From: a virus
DNA: 24,554 nucleotides
IMG/VR virus record: IMGVR_UViG_3300047365_000366
Location: 1-24,554 of that record
Reading direction: 5' to 3' (one strand)
Shown: piece after piece, positions 20,476 through 24,554 of the stretch
Numbering within the stretch: position 1 is the stretch's first letter
How the letters are laid out: each line of letters starts with the position of its first letter
Translations under genes and position numbers: made by a program
The notes under the pieces: generated by a model
Seen by the model: the letters and a program-made list of their open reading frames with translations, nothing else
What the model was told of the DNA's origin: nothing
Database searches by the model: none

Positions 20476-20649
20476 TTAAATTTGCTTGCTGTCCCACAAA
20501 AGTTCAAAGTTGAAATAGACTCTTCGCTTTAGTAGGGTAAAAAACCTAGTGATAGCGATACCTTTTGATGGGGGTTTCGCTTCTTCCTTTTCTGCCTTCG
20601 CCCCCCGAAGCATTAGTTCTATGCCTTTATTTATTTTAAGATCTTTCAC
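20476..20649 (-). CDS. Small basic protein of unknown function in the purM-grx operon
   Basis: 57 residues from GTG at 20649, which overlaps the glutaredoxin stop as GTGA; ATG at 20613 (45 residues) is the alternative. Sequence KDLKINKGIELMLRGAKAEK, then EEAKPPSKGIAITRFFTLLK and RRVYFNFELLWDSKQI. The gap between the glutaredoxin and the 74-residue gene has no other content, and the frame is open, with the stop 15 bases before the next start. Positive charge and an amphipathic end. No family recognised. Confidence 0.6.
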   Translation of the reverse strand: MKDLKINKGIELMLRGAKAEKEEAKPPSKGIAITRFFTLLKRRVYFNFELLWDSKQI

Positions 20650-20891
20650 TTTTTTGGTGCAGAGACTAATCCATTTTCCAATAAGAATTTAGCAGTCTCT
20701 ACCAGACCACCAATTTCTTTTCCATCCATAATAACATAAGGAAAAGAACTTGCTTCGGGATAATCGACACGAAGTTCATCTCCGTTATTACACAACTGCT
20801 CATCATATTCAGTGATGTTCGCACGTTCAAAGAGTTGCTTTAACTTACTACAATAAGAACACCCTGGTGTAGAATAAACTTTAATCTTCAT
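20646..20891 (-). CDS. Glutaredoxin
   Basis: 81 residues from ATG at 20891 (MKIKVYSTPGCSYC), which overlaps the purM stop as ATGA. Redox site CSYC at 11-14, SSFPYVIMDGKEIGG as the cis-Pro and glutathione-binding part. Compact single-domain glutaredoxin (family length 80-90). It reduces disulfides, probably including ribonucleotide reductase, with glutathione. Operon with purine synthesis and nucleotide genes supports that. Confidence 0.92.
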   Translation of the reverse strand: MKIKVYSTPGCSYCSKLKQLFERANITEYDEQLCNNGDELRVDYPEASSFPYVIMDGKEIGGLVETAKFLLENGLVSAPKK

Positions 20892-21820
20892 TGTACTTTT
20901 CCAATAACCCAAGACATCATACCATAAGGTGTGTCAGAAATCAAGGTCTGAGTTAGTTCTGCTACATCTGGTGGCACAACTAAACAGAATCCAATACCAC
21001 AGTTGAATACATTACGCATCTCTTCCTCAGCAATGTCTCCTGCCTCTTGGATCTTGGTAAAGAGTTCTGGTCTCTCCCAAGCAGAATAGTCAACGTCAAC
21101 TGTGAGACCCCTTGGAAGGCATCGTGGGAGGTTCTCAGGCAGTCCTCCACCTGTGATGTGTGCCATGCCTAGGATAGGAACTTCATCCAACAGGTGCTGG
21201 ATCAGACGAGCATAGATGGTAGTTGGAACCAACAGCTCGGGCATCTCCTTATAGAAAATATAATTTCTCCACAGCATATCATTGACCAGTGTGTATCCAT
21301 TACTATGAAGACCACTACTCTCAATACCTATGACTACATCACCTGCTCGGATGTTACTACCATCAACAATCTGATTCTTCTCTACAATACCAGTACAGAA
21401 ACCAGCAAGGTCATAATCATGTGCCCTGAAATGCTCTGCTGTTTCTCCACCAATAAGTTCCATCCCCGCCATTGTACAACCAACATTAATCCCATACACA
21501 ATGTCACTCACATTAGCATCAAGTGTTTTGGCAGAGACATAATCTAAAAAATATAATGGTTTAGCACCAGAACATATAACGTCATTGACGCACATAGCAA
21601 CGAGATCCTGACCAATAGTGGTGTAATCATCAGCAATCCTACAGATATTAATTTTAGTTCCGACACCATCAGCACCAGATACTAGCACAGGTTTCTCATA
21701 TCCTGATGGGACCTCCATCATTCCACTGAAACCACCATCAATCTTAGGTGCCAATACCTTTAGATACTCTACGAAAGATCGACCTTTAATAATATCAACG
21801 CCAGCAGTTTTGTAGTCCAT
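20888..21820 (-). CDS. purM: Phosphoribosylformylglycinamidine cyclo-ligase (AIR synthetase) PurM
   Basis: 310 residues (host about 345). DYKTAGVDIIKG, GADGVGTKINICRI, DLVAMCVNDVICSGAKPLYF, LIGGETAEHFRAHDYDLAGF, HITGGGLPENLPRCLP and VFNCGIGFCLVV are the PurM motifs, with the ATP loop and FGAR-binding regions intact. It closes the imidazole ring of AIR in purine synthesis, feeding dATP/dGTP for phage DNA. The usual MPG after GGETAE is replaced by HFR, and about 35 residues are missing relative to hosts. Start overlaps the upstream stop as TAATG, stop overlaps the glutaredoxin start. Confidence 0.95.
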   Translation of the reverse strand: MDYKTAGVDIIKGRSFVEYLKVLAPKIDGGFSGMMEVPSGYEKPVLVSGADGVGTKINICRIADDYTTIGQDLVAMCVNDVICSGAKPLYFLDYVSAKTLDANVSDIVYGINVGCTMAGMELIGGETAEHFRAHDYDLAGFCTGIVEKNQIVDGSNIRAGDVVIGIESSGLHSNGYTLVNDMLWRNYIFYKEMPELLVPTTIYARLIQHLLDEVPILGMAHITGGGLPENLPRCLPRGLTVDVDYSAWERPELFTKIQEAGDIAEEEMRNVFNCGIGFCLVVPPDVAELTQTLISDTPYGMMSWVIGKVQ

Positions 21821-22089
21821 TAGTGAATTTCTCCTTTGATAATTTGTTCACGGTTCTTTAGTTTCCATACAATGTAGTCCATGGTAGGGACACACTGAGG
21901 ATTCCATCCAGCAAAAGTTGAGTGTTCTCCACTTGGTATCTGCCAACAGGGGGAGTCATCGTTTTCAAGGTCTAGTGACTCACGGTATGCTTCATCACCT
22001 AGTAGGACAACTGCTCTCTCTGCCTGGTTTAAGCTAGTGAAACAAGAAAAACAATTCTTCTTAATCTCATCAGGGATTTCGTGTTTCAT
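21820..22089 (-). CDS. Small protein of unknown function between purC and purM
   Basis: 89 residues: MKHEIPDEIKKNCFSCFTSL, NQAERAVVLLGDEAYRES, DSPCWQIPSGEHSTFAGWNP then VPTMDYIVWKLKNREQI. Four Cys, Trp-rich middle. Joined to purC by ATGA and to purM by TAATG, so probably translated with them. No family recognised; it might be a purine-pathway accessory, but only position suggests it. Confidence 0.7.
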   Translation of the reverse strand: MKHEIPDEIKKNCFSCFTSLNQAERAVVLLGDEAYRESLDLENDDSPCWQIPSGEHSTFAGWNPQCVPTMDYIVWKLKNREQIIKGEIH

Positions 22090-22784
22090 TGAATAGCAAG
22101 GGGTTGTAGTCTCTCAAGGATCTCACGATAAGCAGGGACAATATCACCTTCATCGTTTCTGAATAGATCCTTATCGAATCTTTCATCACCACCAATCTTC
22201 CACAATCTCATACTATCGGGACTGATCTCATCAGCAAGTAGCAACTCACCATGTGCAGTGTATCCATACTCAACTTTAAAATCAACCAGATCAATACCTA
22301 AGATGTAGAACAATGAACGGAGAATGTCATTGATACGTAGAGTCAAGTCAATAAAAGGTTCAGGATCATATCCCATCAGACGCACACGATCTCTTGTCAA
22401 CAGAGGATCATGCTTGTTATCATCCTTCAAGAAGAACTCAACAATAGGATGTGGTAGTGAGTAACCTTCTTGGAGAGTTGTCTCACGGACAATAGATCCA
22501 GCAGCACGGTTCCTACAAATAACTTCCAGTGGAACGATGTCTACTTTCCTACAGATCATCTTGTTAGCACCAACCATATTAATATAATGTGTTGGGATAT
22601 GTTCTTTGGCAAGTTTCTCAAAGATAAGAGCAGAAATACTACAGCAGAGGGATCCCTTTCCTAAAGGATGATCAACCATCTCACCGTTGCCTGCTGTCAC
22701 CTTATCATGATACTCAATGATGACACGATCAGCATCATCACCAGCGTATACAGTTTTGACCTTGCCTTCTACAATTACTTCCAT
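22086..22784 (-). CDS. purC: SAICAR synthetase PurC
   Basis: 232 residues from ATG at 22784 (MEVIVEGKVKTVYAGDD). ATG at 22808 is in frame but directly abuts the predicted -10 box, so the mRNA would start beyond it; the family normally begins at this EGK motif. Blocks: GKGSLCCSISALIFEKL, PLEVICRNRAAGSIVRE, PIVEFFLKDDNKHDPLL, LVDFKVEYGYTAHGELLLAD, EISPDSMRLWK. These include the ATP and CAIR binding residues. It joins aspartate to CAIR in purine synthesis. Full length. First gene of the purC-orf-purM-grx chain, with a promoter and terminator in front. Confidence 0.93.
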   Translation of the reverse strand: MEVIVEGKVKTVYAGDDADRVIIEYHDKVTAGNGEMVDHPLGKGSLCCSISALIFEKLAKEHIPTHYINMVGANKMICRKVDIVPLEVICRNRAAGSIVRETTLQEGYSLPHPIVEFFLKDDNKHDPLLTRDRVRLMGYDPEPFIDLTLRINDILRSLFYILGIDLVDFKVEYGYTAHGELLLADEISPDSMRLWKIGGDERFDKDLFRNDEGDIVPAYREILERLQPLAIQ

Positions 22785-22804
22785 AGAAATAGGGCGTTTA
22801 ACTT

Positions 22805-22957
22805 TCATAGTATACAATAAAAAAGCACTCCCGTCAAGGAGTGCTGTGTCGGTTTAGGAGGTGGTCTGAATGGACAGTCTGGACACCCAGCACCACAACA
22901 TCCTCTAGAAAGGTTCAGTGAAGTGCTTACCGATAACTTCGATACGTTCTTCTTCAT
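22805..22957 (-). CDS. Cys-rich small ORF (CCGAGCPDCPF), uncertain
   Basis: 50 residues, ATG at 22957 within the upstream gene in another frame. Contains RGCCGAGCPDCPF (C20, C21, C25, C28), a motif like that of DUF5522-type cyanobacterial and phage small proteins (CCGxGCxxCP). The motif lies right after the stop of the 73-residue gene. The ORF runs through the terminator, which argues against it, and there is no clear ribosome site. It may be a decayed or frameshifted gene. The conserved motif is the only support. Confidence 0.38.
   Translation of the reverse strand: MKKNVSKLSVSTSLNLSRGCCGAGCPDCPFRPPPKPTQHSLTGVLFYCIL
22809..22837 (-). promoter_or_regulatory. purC: Sigma70-type promoter for purC, -35 in the terminator loop
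   Basis: Minus strand TTGACG (22837-22832), 17 bases, TATACT (22814-22809). The -35 hexamer is the same as that of the 616-644 promoter. The spacer consists of the terminator's 3' arm and its T-run. Transcription would start near 22802, giving a leader of about 18 bases to the 22784 ATG. Confidence 0.8.
22819..22845 (-). terminator. Rho-independent terminator upstream of purC
   Basis: Minus strand AGCACTCC-TTGACG-GGAGTGCT (22845-22824) followed by T-run 22824-22819. The loop equals the -35 box of the purC promoter. It ends the psbD-doxX side operon. Confidence 0.92.
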
Positions 22958-23126
22958 GAGCGATGATATCTAGTTGTTCCTGAATAGCAGCAAGCACATC
23001 AGGGTGCTCACCAATACCAACAGGATTGTGTAGGTATACTTCTACGTTTGCTTTTGCTTTGGCAATATTACCTTGGGCATCAGCAAGTAGAGCATCCAAC
23101 ATTTTAACGCGAAGATTGCAAGACAT
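22905..23126 (-). CDS. Conserved small cyanophage protein
   Basis: 73 residues: MSCNLRVKMLDALLADAQGN, IAKAKANVEVYLHNPVGIGE, HPDVLAAIQEQLDIIAHEEE. Helical. The core IAKAKaNVEVYLHNPVGIGEH recurs in T4-like marine phages, without named function. An AATAAATA late-type motif (23146-23153) is 20 bases upstream. No strong ribosome site. Confidence 0.78.
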   Translation of the reverse strand: MSCNLRVKMLDALLADAQGNIAKAKANVEVYLHNPVGIGEHPDVLAAIQEQLDIIAHEEERIEVIGKHFTEPF

Positions 23127-23144
23127 AATAATTTTAAATTTGTT

Positions 23145-23345
23145 TTATTTATTGTATAGATCTTCTAGTTTTTCTCTAGAAAGATCCACATACATAACCT
23201 TCTCACCTAGTTGAGGTGCTTCAGGATGTCTCCGAGATCTAGCACCCCAGTAAATAGATTTAAGGTTGTAGTACATAAGAGCAAAGGCACCGCCAGCAAT
23301 GATAGCGAAGCATGTGAAATAAAGAAATACTTCAAAGTTATTCAT
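23145..23345 (-). CDS. Small membrane protein of cyanophages
   Basis: 66 residues from the second of two adjacent ATGs (23345; GGAGG four bases upstream; the first ATG at 23348 is too near that site). One span (about 5-25), then YWGARSRRHPEAPQLGEKVM and YVDLSREKLEDLYNK, a cytosolic tail known to me from cyanophages. It shares bases with the upstream stop. Function unknown. Confidence 0.72.
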   Translation of the reverse strand: MNNFEVFLYFTCFAIIAGGAFALMYYNLKSIYWGARSRRHPEAPQLGEKVMYVDLSREKLEDLYNK

Positions 23346-23590
23346 CATGCCTCCTGAAGAGATTGAACTGTATTGTGAAGTTCTCCAATATCTAGGAGAC
23401 CTTCAGCACTGAACCATGGAGCATTTGCCCAACTAAATCCTTCACCCATGGTGCTATCGGGTGCAGTGATATACCAATGACATGCTGTGTCTGGTACATC
23501 AACAGCGCACTTACTCCAGTCATCCTGCCACTGTGGGACTTGTACCCACATCACCGCAGCAAATATAAAACTGAATAGTGCTTTAATCAT
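23345..23590 (-). CDS. Small secreted or membrane protein with two cysteines
   Basis: 81 residues. Hydrophobic N-terminus ([16 protein letters not shown]) is a signal peptide or anchor. Then WQDDWSKCAVDVPDTACHWY: Cys28 and Cys37, probably a disulfide outside the membrane. Tail GFSWANAPWFSAEGLLDIGE. Overlaps DoxX end by eight bases. Not recognised by name. Confidence 0.7.
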   Translation of the reverse strand: MIKALFSFIFAAVMWVQVPQWQDDWSKCAVDVPDTACHWYITAPDSTMGEGFSWANAPWFSAEGLLDIGELHNTVQSLQEA

Positions 23591-23981
23591 TTGTGAGTTT
23601 CCGTTTTATGAGATGGTCTATTGAGAAGTTACCAGGACCACTGAGAACGATACATGCTGCACCTCCCCAGTAAAGAACTAAAAGTTCTAACAAGTAAATG
23701 TTAAATCCAGATGTAACTAGGGCATGATAAATTGCGAATGATATTGTACCTAAGATTGCTAAGGCACCCAGACGAGTGCCTAGTCCACAGATAACCATCC
23801 AACTCCCCACAATCTCAGCAAATGCTGCGAAGTATGAGGAGACGATTGGGAATGGAAGATGCAATGGTCGTACAAATGCATCCGCAAAGTTTTCAATGTT
23901 CTCTAGTTTCTCATATCCATGATGGATAAGCATGGTGCCTAACGCTATACGAAGTAATAAGAATCCTAGAGATTGAATCAC
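23583..23981 (-). CDS. DoxX-like membrane protein
   Basis: 132 residues, four predicted spans. [20 protein letters not shown] then [20 protein letters not shown] and [20 protein letters not shown] match DoxX family proteins: R...LG..li.HGyeKl, ...E..g...li.Gl.tr. The family includes thiosulfate:quinone oxidoreductase DoxD subunits and redox stress proteins. In cyanophages this lies beside photosystem genes; the real role is not known. It starts with GTG at 23981 that overlaps the psbD stop (GTGA), so translation is coupled to D2. Confidence 0.82.
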   Translation of the reverse strand: MIQSLGFLLLRIALGTMLIHHGYEKLENIENFADAFVRPLHLPFPIVSSYFAAFAEIVGSWMVICGLGTRLGALAILGTISFAIYHALVTSGFNIYLLELLVLYWGGAACIVLSGPGNFSIDHLIKRKLTND

Positions 23982-24554
23982 AGTGCGTTACCTCTAGGTA
24001 GAACTTCTTCAGGGAAGACGAAGTTTTCATGTGGTTGATCAACTGGTGCCAACCATGCGCGTAGTCCTTCATTCAATAGGATGTTCTTAGTGTAGAACGT
24101 CTCGAACTCAGGATCTTCTGCTGCTCTGATCTCTTGACTCACGAAATCGTAAGCACGAAGATTGAGAGCAAGACCAATAATGCCAATACTGGATGTCCAT
24201 AGACCCATAACAGGCACAAACAACATAAAGAAATGAAGCCACCGCTTGTTAGAAAACGCAATGCCGAAGATCTGCGACCAGAAGCGGTTTGCAGTGACCA
24301 TAGAGTAAGTTTCCTCCTCTTGTGTTGAATCAAACGCCTTAAAGGTGTTTGCTTGATCTCCATCTTCGTATAATGTATTTTCAACTGTGACTCCGTGAAT
24401 AGCAGATAGCAATGCTCCACCTAGGATACCAGCAACACCCATCATATGGAATGGGTTGAGCGTCCAGTTATGGAAGCCCTGTAGGAAGAGTAGGAACCTA
24501 AATATCGCTGCAACACCAAACGACGGTGCAAAGAACCAACTGGACTGTCCGAGA
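23978..24554 (-). CDS. psbD: Photosystem II D2 protein PsbD, 5' end beyond the window
   Basis: 191 C-terminal residues; the frame runs to the window edge without a start. Ordered features: [34 protein letters not shown] (iron/QA His at the HMMGVAG helix), [36 protein letters not shown] (QA-site Trp), [14 protein letters not shown] (second iron His), [18 protein letters not shown] and the C-terminal [10 protein letters not shown]. These are D2 and not D1 (PsbA). It is an auxiliary photosynthesis gene replacing the damaged D2 in infected cells. About 160 N-terminal residues lie outside the window. Followed by the DoxX-like gene with GTGA overlap. Confidence 0.97.
   Translation of the reverse strand, partial: LGQSSWFFAPSFGVAAIFRFLLFLQGFHNWTLNPFHMMGVAGILGGALLSAIHGVTVENTLYEDGDQANTFKAFDSTQEEETYSMVTANRFWSQIFGIAFSNKRWLHFFMLFVPVMGLWTSSIGIIGLALNLRAYDFVSQEIRAAEDPEFETFYTKNILLNEGLRAWLAPVDQPHENFVFPEEVLPRGNAL

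Noticed and set aside
20596-20610. CTTCG/CGAAG hairpin with C-run as a terminator
   Set aside because: It is inside the 57-codon gene, has no U-run and only five base pairs.

Overview
The window looks like part of the genome of a T4-like myovirus (cyanomyovirus) of marine Synechococcus or Prochlorococcus. It combines T4-type baseplate, tail, head-completion and replication genes (gp5, gp27-like, gp26, gp4, gp48, gp53, gp32, gp33-like) with host-derived or metabolic genes typical of cyanophages: psbD, a CP12-like gene, purC, purM, thyX, phoH, a glutaredoxin, a DoxX-like gene and a DUF1825 gene. Genes are tightly packed, with many ATGA, GTGA and TAATG overlaps. I see no integrase, transposase, CRISPR array or complete tRNA.

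Layout. (1) 88-644, minus: an isolated gene for a secreted small outer-membrane beta-barrel protein with its own sigma70-type promoter and terminator. (2) 761-10633, minus: tail and baseplate module. In transcription order it holds a tube-like protein, gp26, a frame-shifted extension, a tape-measure-like protein with a lytic transglycosylase domain, a gp27-like hub, a CP12-like gene, gp5 with Calx-beta domains, and a separate beta-helical spike. (3) 10599-13598, plus: gp4, a probable gp2-like gene, gp48 and gp53, divergent from (2) through overlapping late-type promoters. (4) 13639-18384, minus: replication and late-transcription control (gp32, DUF1825, gp33-like, PD-(D/E)XK exonuclease, PhoH, small genes, ThyX). 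(5) 18418-19277: three short genes (53-56 codons) separated by terminators and a composite promoter. (6) 19274-22845, minus: small conserved phage genes and a coupled purC-orf-purM-glutaredoxin chain. (7) 22805-24554, minus: psbD (cut by the right edge), a DoxX-like gene and small genes.

How it works together. The early or middle genes (promoters at gp32 and purC match sigma70 consensus and would be read by host RNA polymerase) supply nucleotides (PurC, PurM, ThyX), protect single-stranded DNA (gp32) and prepare late transcription (gp33-like). PsbD and a CP12-like protein would keep photosynthetic electron flow going while restraining the Calvin cycle. Late genes carry TAAATA-type late promoter motifs.

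The most notable observation is at the 3' end of gp26. A textbook -1 frameshift signal (heptamer U UUU UUC, 7-nt spacer, 9-bp stem-loop) would fuse gp26 to a 63-codon extension whose stop codon overlaps the start of the tape-measure gene. This is the gene logic of the lambda G/GT tail assembly chaperones. Other points of interest are a purC promoter whose -35 box is exactly the loop of a terminator hairpin, a gp32 without any cysteine (zinc site lost), and the apparent move of the muralytic domain from gp5 to the tape-measure-like protein.
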